NCBI GenBank assembly: GCA_002021875.1
Contig: CP018627.1
Coordinates: 124,001 to 188,000, forward strand
Reading direction: 5' to 3'
DNA from: Streptomyces hygroscopicus
GTDB lineage: Bacteria; Actinomycetota; Actinomycetes; Streptomycetales; Streptomycetaceae
DNA length: 64,000 nt
A program made the translations under genes and the position numbers. Shown in pieces: positions 9,252-17,580 of the stretch. The stretch's first letter is position 1. The number at the start of each line of letters is the position of its first letter. Below the pieces are notes generated by a model. That model had not been told where the DNA came from and searched no databases. It was given only the letters and a program-made list of their open reading frames with translations.

Positions 9252-10043
9252 TCAGGCGCGCTGCGCCCAGTCCTGGTCCAGGCGGTCGGTCAGGCCCGCG
9301 GCGGCGAAGGCTGCCTCCAGCTCGTCGCGGCCCTCGGTGAAGTGGGCCCAGCTGTCGTGGTGGACCGGGACGACGCGGCGGGCGTCAAGAATCCGGGTGG
9401 CCTCGGCGGCCTGGGCGCTGTCCAGGACGATCAGGTTGCCGTCGAAGAGCATGGGGAAACGGGGGGCGCCGGCGAACAGAAGGGCGGTGTCGATCGGGGC
9501 GAAGCGGTCGGCGATCTCCCTGACCGCTTCGAGCGAGGCGTTGTCGCCGCTGACGTAGACCGTCGGCAGGCCCTCGCCCGTCAGGACGAAGCCGACGACC
9601 TGGCCGGCGAAGGGCTCGATCTCCTCACGCGCTCCGGGGCCGTGGATGGCCGGGACCCCGGTCACAGTGATGGTGCCGCCGCCCGGGCGCTCCAGCTCGG
9701 TCGACTCCCAGTCGGCCAGGCCCTTGGCCTTCGCCCCGAGGCGCTTGCCGCCGCCGGGGGTGGTGAGGGTGAGGGGGACGTCGGCGAGCAGGGCGCGGCC
9801 GGAGGTGTCGAGATTGTCGGCGTGCTCGTCGTGGGAGAGCAGGACCACGTCGATGGGGCCGAGCTCGGCAGGGGTAGTGGTGGAGGAGGCGGTCTTGGTC
9901 AGGGTCGGGCCACCGGGCGAGGCGTAGTCGCCGGGGCCGTCGAAGGTCGGGTCGGTCAGGAAGCGCAGGCCGCCGTACTCGAACAGGGCGGTCGGACCAC
10001 CGAACGTGCGGACCGGGAACTGGTTGGCGTTGAGCTGGGACAT
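9252..10043 (-). CDS. MBL-fold metal-dependent hydrolase (UlaG-like), transposon cargo
   Basis: A 263-residue protein of the stand-alone metallo-beta-lactamase fold group. It begins with FGGPTALFEYGGLRFLTDPTFD, the usual entry strand of the UlaG-like group. SHDEHADNLD stands in place of the classical HxHxDH motif, followed by VPAIHGPG, YVSGDNAS and a late His (VPVHHDSWAHF), which together supply the metal ligands. I chose ATG 10043, which has GGAG six bases upstream, over a GTG 18 bp earlier. It is the first gene of the cargo pair and is divergent from the CGNR regulator. The substrate is not predictable. A detoxifying role is only a guess. Confidence 0.8.
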   Translation of the reverse strand: MSQLNANQFPVRTFGGPTALFEYGGLRFLTDPTFDGPGDYASPGGPTLTKTASSTTTPAELGPIDVVLLSHDEHADNLDTSGRALLADVPLTLTTPGGGKRLGAKAKGLADWESTELERPGGGTITVTGVPAIHGPGAREEIEPFAGQVVGFVLTGEGLPTVYVSGDNASLEAVREIADRFAPIDTALLFAGAPRFPMLFDGNLIVLDSAQAAEATRILDARRVVPVHHDSWAHFTEGRDELEAAFAAAGLTDRLDQDWAQRA

Positions 10044-10127
10044 CACGTCTCCGTTTCTCACGAAAAAAACCTGCGGTTAACGTGATTCCAGGCTAGGCAG
10101 GCATCACGGAAAAATGCAAGCGCTACC

Positions 10128-10745
10128 ATGAGATGCATGGACGACACCCTGGCCACCGACGTGGCACCGACCGCTCTGCCCCCGGCACCGGGTGCCGACC
10201 GGTACCGCTCCCTGGACTTCGCCGACACCGCCGCCACCCTGCCCGCCGGCCAGAGCTACGACCTGCTCGCCACCCCGGAATCCGCCATGCGCTGGCTCGC
10301 CGCCCACGACCTGACCACCCCGGACGTGCAGCTGTACGAGGTGTGCGCACAGCGGATGCGCACGCTGCGCGCACACATCCGCGCCCTGTTCGCCGCCCGC
10401 GTCGACACCACCACCCCGCCCGAGGAATCCCTGCGCGCGGTGAACGAGGCCCTCACGGCCGCGCCCACCGCCCCCCTCCTCGCCTGGGACGGGGCCCGGG
10501 GGCTGCGCCGCATCCAGGCGCACCCCACCGACCAGGCCGTCAACCACGCACTGGCGACCCTCGCCGCCGACGCCGCCGACCTGCTCACCGGTCCCGACGC
10601 CGACATCCTCGCTTCCTGCGGATCAGCCCCCTGTGACCGATTCCTCCTGCGCACCCACGGCCGGCGCCACTGGTGCTCCACACGCTGCGGCGACCGTGCC
10701 CGCGCCGCCCGCGCCTACGCCCGGCGCAGCGGCGCCTCGGGCTGA
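10128..10745 (+). CDS. CGNR zinc-finger transcriptional regulator (ABATE-type), transposon cargo
   Basis: A 205-residue protein with the usual layout of stress-linked CGNR regulators: a helical N-terminal ligand-binding region (LDFADTAATLPAGQSYDLL to about residue 150), then a C-terminal zinc finger. The finger shows CGSAPCDRFLL, HGRRHWCSTRCGDRARAAR, where the CGNR signature appears as CGDR. An alternative start at ATG 10137 (MDDTLATD) is equally possible because no ribosome site separates them. It is divergent from the MBL-fold/SnoaL operon, sharing an 84-bp promoter region, so it most likely regulates that operon. Confidence 0.85.
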   Translation: MRCMDDTLATDVAPTALPPAPGADRYRSLDFADTAATLPAGQSYDLLATPESAMRWLAAHDLTTPDVQLYEVCAQRMRTLRAHIRALFAARVDTTTPPEESLRAVNEALTAAPTAPLLAWDGARGLRRIQAHPTDQAVNHALATLAADAADLLTGPDADILASCGSAPCDRFLLRTHGRRHWCSTRCGDRARAARAYARRSGASG

Positions 10746-10944
10746 CGCACCACCCCCAGGGGCCTCCTGCGGACCGCCCGGCGGCCACGCGAAACACCTC
10801 CAGCAGGCTGCTTCCGGTTGCCAACCGACAGCCGGGCGCTCGATCACTGAAGATCACAACTTTGCCCCGGCCCCTCTCACAAACGTTCCTTTGCGCGAGC
10901 AAGATCAATCCCGGACTGCCGGGCCCCCGCCAATCCCGGATTCG

Positions 10945-10993
10945 CTCTCAGAACCCGTTCTCACTCAAGAGCGAGAGTCACCCCGTTCTGAGA
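10945..10993. promoter_or_regulatory. Candidate resolution (res) site upstream of resolvase
   Basis: TCTCAGAAC at 10946-10954 is the exact inverted repeat of GTTCTGAGA at 10985-10993. Further dyads lie between and around them (GAACCCGTTC at 10951-10960). The 274-bp gap 10746-11019 has no gene and lies directly before the resolvase, where Tn3-type elements place res. The three-subsite structure was not resolved by eye. Confidence 0.4.
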
Positions 10994-11009
10994 CTTGCAT
11001 TGTGCGAAA

Positions 11010-12026
11010 ATGCGGGCCCATGACGGACCCTCAGCACCCTTCCCCGACCGACCGGTCGGACGCGGACGACGTCGAACAGCACGCTTGTCCGAAGTGCGGC
11101 GCACAACCCGGCTCGCCCTGCCGCTCGCGCGGCGGCGCGGTCGCCTCCGCATACCACACCCGCCGCTTCACCATGGTGCCCCGGCTGAAGAAGGCGCTGC
11201 GGGTCTCCCCCCGGCCGACCGTGGCCCGGGCCGGCCGTGGCGGCCGGGCACCCCGCCGCCGGCGTCGATCGACCCGGACCTGCCGAGCGCGGACATCCGC
11301 ATCGGCTACGCCCGCTGCTCGACCCTCGGGCAGGAACTCGACTCCCAGCTCGACGCGCTCAGCAAGCACGGCATCCCCAGGGACAAGATCTTCAGCGAGA
11401 AGATCAGCACCCGCGTACGGGTCTGCCCCCGGTTCGAAGAGGCGCTGCGGGCCGCACGGGAGGTCAAGGCGCACGCCCCGCACTGCCGGGTCATCTTCAC
11501 CGTGTACGAGATGAAGCGGCTCGGCCGCGACGCCGCCGAACTCACCGCCCTGACGGACCACCTCACCGCCCACGGCCTGGTCCTGGAGATGCTCGCCGGA
11601 CCCCTGCCCGGCGTCTACGACCCCACCGGGCCCGGCAAGCTGCTGTTCGCGTTCTTCGCGGCGATGGCGGAGACCGAGCGGGAGAACATCCGCGAGTCGA
11701 CGCTCGAAGGGCTCGACACCGCGGCACGCAAGGGCAAGCACGGCGGCCGACCGCCGGTCATCACCGACGACATGCTGCACATTGTGCTGCGGCGCCGCGC
11801 GGGCGGCGAGTCCGTCGAGCAGATCCAGCCCGATCTGATCATCCCCACCGGCAAGCGCAAGGGCCAGAACCCCTCGGTGGCCAGCATCTACCGGGCGCTC
11901 GCCGAGCACGCCAAGCGCGAGGCGTACCCCGAAGCCGTCGAGGCCGCGCACGCCGCCTTCTCCGCCATGAACAACGGAGCGGTCCCCGGGCCCCGTACTC
12001 AAGCGGAGGCCCTGAAGTCACGCTGA
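11010..12026 (+). CDS. tnpR: Serine resolvase of the Tn3 element, N-terminal zinc-finger out of frame
   Basis: The catalytic domain is clear: RIGYARCSTLGQELDSQLDAL with the nucleophile Ser in RCST, YEMKRLGRDAAELTALTDHL, FFAAMAETERENIRESTLEGL, then a C-terminal DNA-binding region. Upstream, a second frame from ATG 11020 encodes the zinc-finger N-terminus usual in Streptomyces Tn3 resolvases (ACPKCGAQPGSPCRSRGG, AYHTRRFTMVP). The two frames should join, but a base is lost or gained in the run of six C near 11208. The frame given here is open from 11010, so the catalytic core could still be made with a nonsense N-terminus. It ends two bases before the right repeat. Confidence 0.8.
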   Translation: MRAHDGPSAPFPDRPVGRGRRRTARLSEVRRTTRLALPLARRRGRLRIPHPPLHHGAPAEEGAAGLPPADRGPGRPWRPGTPPPASIDPDLPSADIRIGYARCSTLGQELDSQLDALSKHGIPRDKIFSEKISTRVRVCPRFEEALRAAREVKAHAPHCRVIFTVYEMKRLGRDAAELTALTDHLTAHGLVLEMLAGPLPGVYDPTGPGKLLFAFFAAMAETERENIRESTLEGLDTAARKGKHGGRPPVITDDMLHIVLRRRAGGESVEQIQPDLIIPTGKRKGQNPSVASIYRALAEHAKREAYPEAVEAAHAAFSAMNNGAVPGPRTQAEALKSR

Positions 12027-12028
12027 GT

Positions 12029-12066
12029 TACTTGTCCCTTCGCCGTAGCTATACGAGAACAGGGCC
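12029..12066 (-). repeat. Tn3 right terminal inverted repeat (38 bp)
   Basis: Inverted partner of 5422-5459, followed outside by TGGTA at 12067-12071. The two mismatches fall in the inner ten bases. Confidence 0.92.
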
Positions 12067-12269
12067 TGGTAGCCCGTGCGGTCCTCGGCTGCCACGGGGA
12101 GCGCACGGATGGCCGCCTGCAGGGTGGTGGCGACCGTCTCGGCGGGAGCCGCTCGGCCCCTTCCAGTTGTCGCGGACGATGCCTCATTCAGCACCAGAGG
12201 ACCGCTGGAGTCCTCCACCCTCATAGCGCCCACAAGCGGACGATCGTGCAGGAGACAACCGGAAAACAT
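12067..12269 (-). pseudogene. HNH endonuclease, N-terminal part (other half at 4915-5421)
   Basis: The frame reads into the transposon edge with AETVATTLQAAIRALPVA then AEDRTGYQ, the region that precedes the FKHW block in HNH-family proteins. It joins in frame to the 4915-5421 segment across one copy of the TGGTA site. The upstream start is uncertain: ATG 12269 has no good ribosome site and the first 35 residues do not look like a signal peptide. The next 300 bases (12270-12578) hold no gene I can support. Confidence 0.75.
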
Positions 12270-12578
12270 CTACTCAGTGCTACTTATGCGTCACTACACG
12301 TTCGAATTCGGGTCAGGCCCACCTCGCCCGACCAGGGCCACGACATCACCCGCACCCGCTGACCCTCAGCGCACCTCGCGCGCCGAACGGGGTGAGGGCT
12401 CGTCGCTCAGGGTGCGGTACGGATCAGGATGTCCGTCATGTCAGAGGCGGCTGGCCACGGGCGGCATGCGGCCGTGGACCTTGGCATCCCCACCACGCGT
12501 GGTGATCGATGAACCCACGGAGGTGGACTGTCCCGTGGCCCTCAACCAAGATCGAGAACAAGTTCAAAGAAGCGCGCA

Positions 12579-13475
12579 TCAAACACCCTTCAGAACACGA
12601 TCAAGTGCCGCCCGGCCTACAGGTCCCCAGTTCGGCTTGCCGCCAGGAAGGCCCCGATCTCCGTTCTGCCCCATGAGCATCAGAAAGAGGCTCTTCATCG
12701 CGGCCAACCCGCGGGCGCGCCGGATCGCCGCCTCATCTGCATGCGCGTACATGTCGAAGAACCGTGAGGCCGTGCCCGCGGGTAGCAGCACCCACGCGGC
12801 GGCGAGGTCCCACGCCGGATCCCCGGCGAACATGTCACCGAAATCGACGATGCCCGAGAGCGTTCCGTCCGAGACGACGACGTTCGCGGGATGCAGGTCG
12901 CCGTGCACCCACACCGGCGGGCCCTCCCACGCGTCGGCCGCAACGGCGTCCTCCCAGACGGCCCGGACGCCGGCAGCGATGTCGTCGGGGGCAACGGCCT
13001 GGAAGAAGTTCTCAAAGCCGTCCGTGCAGTTCCTGGGATGGGCACCGCGGTCCGTAGCGATCGGCGCCTCGGCGAGCGCCTCCACATGGAGCGCCCGGAG
13101 GAAACCCGCCAGCGTGTCGGCCGCGTGGACGCCGCGGCTGATCGAGCCGTGGTCCAGCGGCTCGCCGGGAACCCACGTCATCGCGGTCCAGTGCTTGGGA
13201 AAGCGCTCGGACGGTTCGCCGAACCGCACCGGAGTCGGTACCGGGAGCGGCAGGCGCGGAGCCAGCACGGGGAGCCACCGCCGCTCCTTGAGCTGGGGCT
13301 CCGGGGTAAGGTCCATGCGCTGCATGCGCACGGCCAACTCATCCCCGAGGCGCCACATTTGGTTGCCCCAGCCGCCCGCCACCTCGCGGATGACCAGCCC
13401 TGCAAGGTCGGGATGTTGCTCCTGCAGCAGGTCGCGGACCAGGTCTGCGGTGATCTCGATCTCGGTGTCGGTCAT
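12579..13475 (-). CDS. Aminoglycoside phosphotransferase (APH)-family kinase
   Basis: A 298-residue kinase-like protein with the APH signatures: catalytic loop VWVHGDLHPANVVV (the HGDxHxxN motif) and metal-binding GIVDFGDMFAGDPAWDLAA. The N-terminal lobe contains AGGWGNQMWRLGDELAVRM, in which a conserved Arg/Lys-type position would contact ATP. Family members phosphorylate aminoglycosides, macrolides, homoserine, choline or other hydroxyl substrates. No feature here picks one, so antibiotic resistance should not be assumed. ATG start at 13475. It is a single gene, with its 5' end facing the integrase remnant. Confidence 0.85.
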   Translation of the reverse strand: MTDTEIEITADLVRDLLQEQHPDLAGLVIREVAGGWGNQMWRLGDELAVRMQRMDLTPEPQLKERRWLPVLAPRLPLPVPTPVRFGEPSERFPKHWTAMTWVPGEPLDHGSISRGVHAADTLAGFLRALHVEALAEAPIATDRGAHPRNCTDGFENFFQAVAPDDIAAGVRAVWEDAVAADAWEGPPVWVHGDLHPANVVVSDGTLSGIVDFGDMFAGDPAWDLAAAWVLLPAGTASRFFDMYAHADEAAIRRARGLAAMKSLFLMLMGQNGDRGLPGGKPNWGPVGRAALDRVLKGV

Positions 13476-13556
13476 GCGAAGCCACAGTACTGAGGCGGCA
13501 GGCGGAGCGGCTCTCGCTCCGGGACGTCTCGCTGTGATTCCTCTGGCATCACCGAT

Positions 13557-13850
13557 TCGGTTTCACAGAGCTGCAGATCAGAGGCTTTGGGACGGACCCG
13601 GCCCCCAAGTTCAGAGAGGCCTGCGTGCGCTGCTCACTGCTTCGACCGGATCCGGCACAACGCGGCCGCCTGGTGGAGATCCACGACAACCTACTCGACC
13701 GCATCGCCGAGGCAGAGCGGGAAGGCTGGCTCGGCGACATCGAAGGACTCCAGGTCAGCCTGGCCGGAGCCCAGTCCAAGATCAGCCAGGTCGACAGGGC
13801 CCCGGACAGGGCCGGTGATGCTCGGCATGCCAGCCCGGGAACCTGTGTGA
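13557..13850 (+). pseudogene. Integrase/recombinase C-terminal fragment
   Basis: The frame encodes TELQIRGFGTDPAPKFREAC, then VRCSLLRPDPAQRGRLVEI and AEREGWLGDIEGLQVSLAGA. This cysteine-containing tail with a coiled coil is seen at the C-terminus of large Streptomyces transposition-type tyrosine recombinases. The catalytic domain is absent, so this is a 3' remnant. The following 300 bases to 14166 show no further gene. Confidence 0.5.
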
Positions 13851-14166
13851 GCGCTGTATCCGCTGAACGCTCGCTCCTGCCGTCTCTCGGTCTCCCGCGC
13901 CGGCCCCGTCCACCTCCGGCCGGCAGGGCCGACCTGGTGGGAGGCATGAACCGGCGCTCGTGTCGATCCCCCCAGGGTGGGACAACGCTTCGCGCCAAAG
14001 TACTGCCTCCCGAGGCGCTCCTGCCTCCGCCCCACAAGGAGATAGGAGTTGAAACACTCCCTTACTGGCTTATTTGAGATCAGGACAGGCGTTCTCCTGG
14101 CTTATCAGCTCATCTCATTGCGAAGGATGACGGCTACTACCGGATTCGAGAAAGGGTGTGCTCGGC

Positions 14167-14877
14167 ATGGCGGACTGGGTGAAGGTCGCGGGCGGTCTCA
14201 GTGCCATCTCGGTGGGGTCCAGGACGACGGTGTGGGGTGTGAACGCGGCGAGCGCCATCTACCGGTACACCAACTACGACGCCAACCCGTGGATCAACAT
14301 TCCCGGGGGATTGAGCGACATCGGTGCCGCGGCAGACGGCACCGTGTGGGGGGTCAACAGCGGCAACCAGATCTACCGGTACACCGGAGACCAGGGGACC
14401 ACCAATTGGGTGGGCATCAACGGGAGCCTGGTCCGCATCGACGCGGGCTCCCGGACGAACGTGTGGGGGGTGGACTCCGCCGGCGCCATCTACCGCTACA
14501 CCAACAACGACGCCAACCCGTGGATCAAGATCTCTGGCGTTGCCACCGACATCGGCGCGGGCGCCGACGGCACCGTGTGGTGCGTCAACAGCGGCAACCA
14601 GATCTACCGATACATCGGGGACCAGGACAGCTCGACCACGTGGAAGAGCGTCCCCGGCAGCCTCAAGCGCATCGCGGTAGGCTCCCGGACGAACGTGTGG
14701 GGCATCGACCCCGCCGGCAGCATCTACCGGTACACCAACAACGACGCCAGCGGCACCAACCCGTGGATCAAGATCCCCGGCGCCGCCACCGACATCGGCG
14801 CGGGCGCCGACGGCACCGTGTGGCACGTCAACAGCGCCGGCGACATCTACCGGTACACCGGCGACCAGCCGAGCTGA
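14167..14877 (+). CDS. Tectonin-type beta-propeller repeat protein
   Basis: A 236-residue protein made almost only of short repeats. Units of about 36-38 residues carry a WGVN/WGVD strand, an IYRYT strand and an NPWIKI strand. At least five are visible. This is the tectonin (TECPR) pattern, which folds as a six-bladed propeller and in lectins binds glycans or lipopolysaccharide. There is no signal peptide, so it is probably cytoplasmic or released by other means. The start is ATG 14167 after a GAGAAAGGG stretch; a GTG nine bases earlier is in frame. No neighbour suggests its role. The next 320 bases to 15201 contain no supported gene. Confidence 0.75.
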   Translation: MADWVKVAGGLSAISVGSRTTVWGVNAASAIYRYTNYDANPWINIPGGLSDIGAAADGTVWGVNSGNQIYRYTGDQGTTNWVGINGSLVRIDAGSRTNVWGVDSAGAIYRYTNNDANPWIKISGVATDIGAGADGTVWCVNSGNQIYRYIGDQDSSTTWKSVPGSLKRIAVGSRTNVWGIDPAGSIYRYTNNDASGTNPWIKIPGAATDIGAGADGTVWHVNSAGDIYRYTGDQPS

Positions 14878-15201
14878 TTCCGGCTCTGTGCGAGCCCCTT
14901 GCCGGGACGGGCCGGGGACCCGCACGGATGGCTTGGCCAGTACGCCCTGTACTTCAACTACTCAACCCGGGCGCCGACGTCGAAACCTCAGCAGTTCAGA
15001 GAAGTCACGAGCCCGAAGCTGACCGCTCCGGACCACACAGGGCGTGGCATGGGGCACCTCCTCCGCCCTCCTGGGGTTTCCCAGCCTAGACACGCATGCG
15101 GAAAAATGCCCTGGTCAGAGCACTGCGGCCTGATGCACGCGGTGGACAATGCCCTTCGCCGGGCCCACCGGGCAGCCCGGCTGTTGTACTTGCTGTCACT
15201 T

Positions 15202-15633
15202 TCAGGACCGCGGGAGATGGCGGGCTTCGCAGGCGGTACATGCCTCGCTGCCCGGCCGGGCGAGCGCTTTCCCGGAGTCGTACGGGGTGTCGGCGGCGAT
15301 GCGGTCGATCGGCAGCAAGGTGCCGTCGAGGATGACGAACGCCTTCGCCCGGATCGTCGTCATCGCCTCGTCCAGGGACGGGGCGAGGGCGGCCAGGGCC
15401 TCGACGGCTTCACGTATGTAGCGGTACACGGTCGCGATCCCGATGCCGAACCCGGCGGCGAGCTGGGCGTAAGTGTCACCGCACCGCAGGTGGGCCAGGG
15501 CGAGCAGGGCCTGACGTCCGGCAGGAAGGCGCCGCCACCGCGTTCCGATCTCCTGCCGCCGGGCTGTCAGTTGCCCGGTCAGGAACCGCAAGGTGCGGCT
15601 GGACAGATCAATCGAGGACGGGTAGACAATCAC
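15202..15633 (-). pseudogene. IS5-family-like transposase, N-terminal fragment
   Basis: It reads SSRTLRFLTGQLTARRQEIG, then LLALAHLRCGDTYAQLAAGF, GIATVYRYIREAVEAL and KAFVILDGTLLPIDRIAADTPY, the helix-turn-helix and first catalytic Asp (LDGTLLPID) of a large Streptomyces IS5-like family. Homology stops after YDSGK, where unrelated sequence begins. The second Asp and Glu are missing, so this is a dead 5' fragment. It is followed upstream by an end hairpin at 15635-15692. Confidence 0.8.
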
Positions 15634-15634
15634 G

Positions 15635-15692
15635 CGAAGCTCCTGGCGGACACGGGTGATCTTGCTCGAGAACCCATCTACCAGGAGCTTCG
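15635..15692. repeat. Inverted repeat upstream of IS5-like fragment
   Basis: CGAAGCTCCTGG at 15635-15646 is the perfect inverted repeat of 15681-15692, 34 bases apart, just before the start of the truncated transposase. It is probably part of the insertion sequence end. Confidence 0.5.
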
Positions 15693-15825
15693 TCGTTGCG
15701 CAGGACAGTCCAACTCGCGGTCAGCACCGCCAGCTTGAAAAGGGTTCAGTGATGTCGCGGTGTGCCCGACGGCCGCCTGCCGTGCGGGCGGCGTCGCGCT
15801 CCGTCCGCACTCGGTTTCTGCGGGA

Positions 15826-16331
15826 TCAGCGGGCGGCGACGTTCTCCACGACCTCGGTCTCCGGGGCTGCCTCGGCGTCGGGTTGGAGGGGTACGGTGTT
15901 CTTCGGACCACGCAGGGCGACGTAGACAAGCAGTGCGGCCATGACGGCGGCGCCGATCCACATGGCCTGCTGCCAGCCGTCGACGAAGGACTGCTGCGCG
16001 GCGTGGACCAGGTCCTGGGCGTGGCTGCCGGTCTTGGGCGCGACCTCAATGGCGTTGGCGATGCCTTCGCGGGCGGTGTCCGCAGCACCGGCAGGGATGC
16101 CGTCGAGCTTGTCGTCGATGGCGCTGCGGTAGCCGTTGGCCAGGAGCGCGCCGAGCATCGCAACACCCAGGGTGGTGCCAAACTCGCGGGTGACGTCGTT
16201 GAGAGCGGAGGCGACGCCCTGCTTGGCGCGGGGCAGGGAGCTGGTGATGGCCTCGGTGGAGGGAGTCATCGACAGACCCATACCGATACCCATGGCGAGC
16301 ATGCCGGCCAGGATGGACAGGTAGCCGCGGC
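15826..16331 (-). pseudogene. MFS (DHA2/14-TM type) transporter, C-terminal fragment
   Basis: The frame starts at the IS30 edge with RGYLSILAGMLAMGIGMGLS, then MTPSTEAITSSLPRAKQGVA and ALNDVTREFGTTLGVAMLGA. This pattern belongs to transmembrane helices 11-14 of EmrB/QacA-type drug efflux pumps, and the protein ends with WIGAAVMAALLVYVALRG and a charged tail. The N-terminal three quarters are missing. The sequence beyond the IS30 element is not its 5' half, so a deletion accompanied the insertion. Confidence 0.8.
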
Positions 16332-16335
16332 GAGC

Positions 16336-17520
16336 TCAAGCGGTCAGCGCATCACTGCTGTTCAGGAGGTCAGCGTAGACCTCTGCCGGAGTGCGGTAGC
16401 CGTGGGTCTTGCGCGGACGGTGGTTGAGTTCGTGAGCGATGGCGTCCAGGTCGGCCTGGCTGAACGTGCGGAGGTCGGCGCCCTTGGGGAGGTACTGCCG
16501 AAGCAGCCGGTTGGTGTTCTCGTTGCTGCCGCGCTGCCACGGGCTCCGCGGCTTGCAGAGGTAGATCGGCATCCTGGTCTCGGTGGTGATGGCCTGGTGC
16601 TCGGCGATCTCCCGGCCGCGGTCCCAGGTGAGCGTCCGCCGCAGGTGGGGCGGGATGCCGAGGAGGATCCTGGTGAGGTGCGGGGTGACCTGCTCGGCCT
16701 TGATGCCGCCGGGCAGCGCGACGATGGTCGTGTAGCGGCTGGTGCGCTCGACGAGCGTGGCAACTGCCGAGGGCCTGGTGCCCATCACGAGGTCGCCCTC
16801 CCAATGACCGGGGACCTTCCGGTCCTCGACCTCGGCGGGGCGGGCGGTGATGGACACCATGCCGCGGATGATGCCCCGCCCGGTGGGCCGACGGGCGATC
16901 TTCGGGCGGCGCATGGGCCGGGCTGACCGTAGGCGCTGAGTGAGGCTGCGGTCGATTGCCTGGCGGCGACGGGGGTTGTAGAGCGAGAGGTAGATCGCTT
17001 CGTGGGAGATCTGCATGGCGGTGTCACCAGGGAACTGGCGTCGAAGCCACCCTGCAATCTGATCGGGAGACCAGCACAGAGCCGGCTTCGCCTCCACCAA
17101 GGCGCGCAAAGCCGGTCGTTGGGCGAGCTTGGCCTGCTTGGGCCGGCGCCCGCGCGCGTAGGCGGCCTCATCGGCGGATGCGGCACGGTAGCGATCCCGG
17201 CCTCCGTTGCGGGCGATCTCCCGGGAGACGGTCGAAGGCGATCGGCCCAGCCGCCTGGCCAACTGCCGACCAGATTCCCCGGCGGCGATGCCGCGGGATA
17301 TCTCTTCGCGCTCGCTGCCGCTCAGATGCCGCTCTGATCGCTGCTGCGGAGTGAGACGGACGCCGCCGCTCTGGTGCAGGAACCGACGAGCGTTCTGCAT
17401 CGGTGCCCCGAGCGCCCGCCCGATCAAGCTGAACGACTGCCCCTCGCGCCAGCGTCTCCAGATCTCATCCTGCTGGGCTGGCGAAAACCCATAGTCACGC
17501 ACCTGTGCCTCCACGATCAC
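16336..17520 (-). CDS. IS30-family transposase
   Basis: A 394-residue transposase, full length for IS30. The N-terminal part has two helix-turn-helix regions (FSPAQQDEIWRRWREGQS; SGSEREEISRGIAAGESGR then SPSTVSREIARNGG). The DDE core shows GHWEGDLVMG (first Asp), LTWDRGREIAEHQ (second Asp) and the C-terminal PWQRGSNENTNRLLRQYLPK block with the Glu. The stop is only a few bases from the fragmentary MFS gene. GTG 17520 is chosen because family similarity begins there. It appears intact. Confidence 0.93.
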   Translation of the reverse strand: MIVEAQVRDYGFSPAQQDEIWRRWREGQSFSLIGRALGAPMQNARRFLHQSGGVRLTPQQRSERHLSGSEREEISRGIAAGESGRQLARRLGRSPSTVSREIARNGGRDRYRAASADEAAYARGRRPKQAKLAQRPALRALVEAKPALCWSPDQIAGWLRRQFPGDTAMQISHEAIYLSLYNPRRRQAIDRSLTQRLRSARPMRRPKIARRPTGRGIIRGMVSITARPAEVEDRKVPGHWEGDLVMGTRPSAVATLVERTSRYTTIVALPGGIKAEQVTPHLTRILLGIPPHLRRTLTWDRGREIAEHQAITTETRMPIYLCKPRSPWQRGSNENTNRLLRQYLPKGADLRTFSQADLDAIAHELNHRPRKTHGYRTPAEVYADLLNSSDALTA

Positions 17521-17580
17521 ATGATCATCCGTGGGTGGTGCGTTGATCACTTGAGGGTGCCATCGGTTGACGACACATAG

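Larger units (their letters stand above)
5422..12066 (+). mobile_element. Complete Tn3-family transposon with cargo
   Basis: A 6,645-bp element bounded by 38-bp inverted repeats (first 28 bp identical, 36 of 38 matching) and a 5-bp direct repeat TGGTA at 5417-5421 and 12067-12071, as expected for Tn3 transposition. It encodes a full-length transposase (5553-8591) and a serine resolvase (about 11010-12026). Between them lies a cargo of an MBL-fold hydrolase and an NTF2-like protein on the minus strand and a divergent CGNR regulator. The intact duplication and the restorable target gene show a recent single insertion. Confidence 0.93.

Noticed and set aside
12295..12320. tRNA T-loop-like string GTTCGAATTC
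   Set aside because: No acceptor stem, D-arm or anticodon arm can be built around it.
12579..13475. Calling the APH-family gene an aminoglycoside-resistance gene
   Set aside because: The fold covers many non-antibiotic kinases, and nothing in the sequence or neighbours indicates a drug substrate.
12076..13818. Plus-strand open frame of about 580 codons over the phosphotransferase gene
   Set aside because: The minus strand encodes unmistakable APH motifs (HGDLHPAN, DFGD). The plus frame has no motif and crosses unrelated segments.
14158..14877. Repeat structure considered as a CRISPR-like or minisatellite array
   Set aside because: The periodicity is codon-based and encodes tectonin repeats. 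Repeats are imperfect and there are no unique spacers of constant length.
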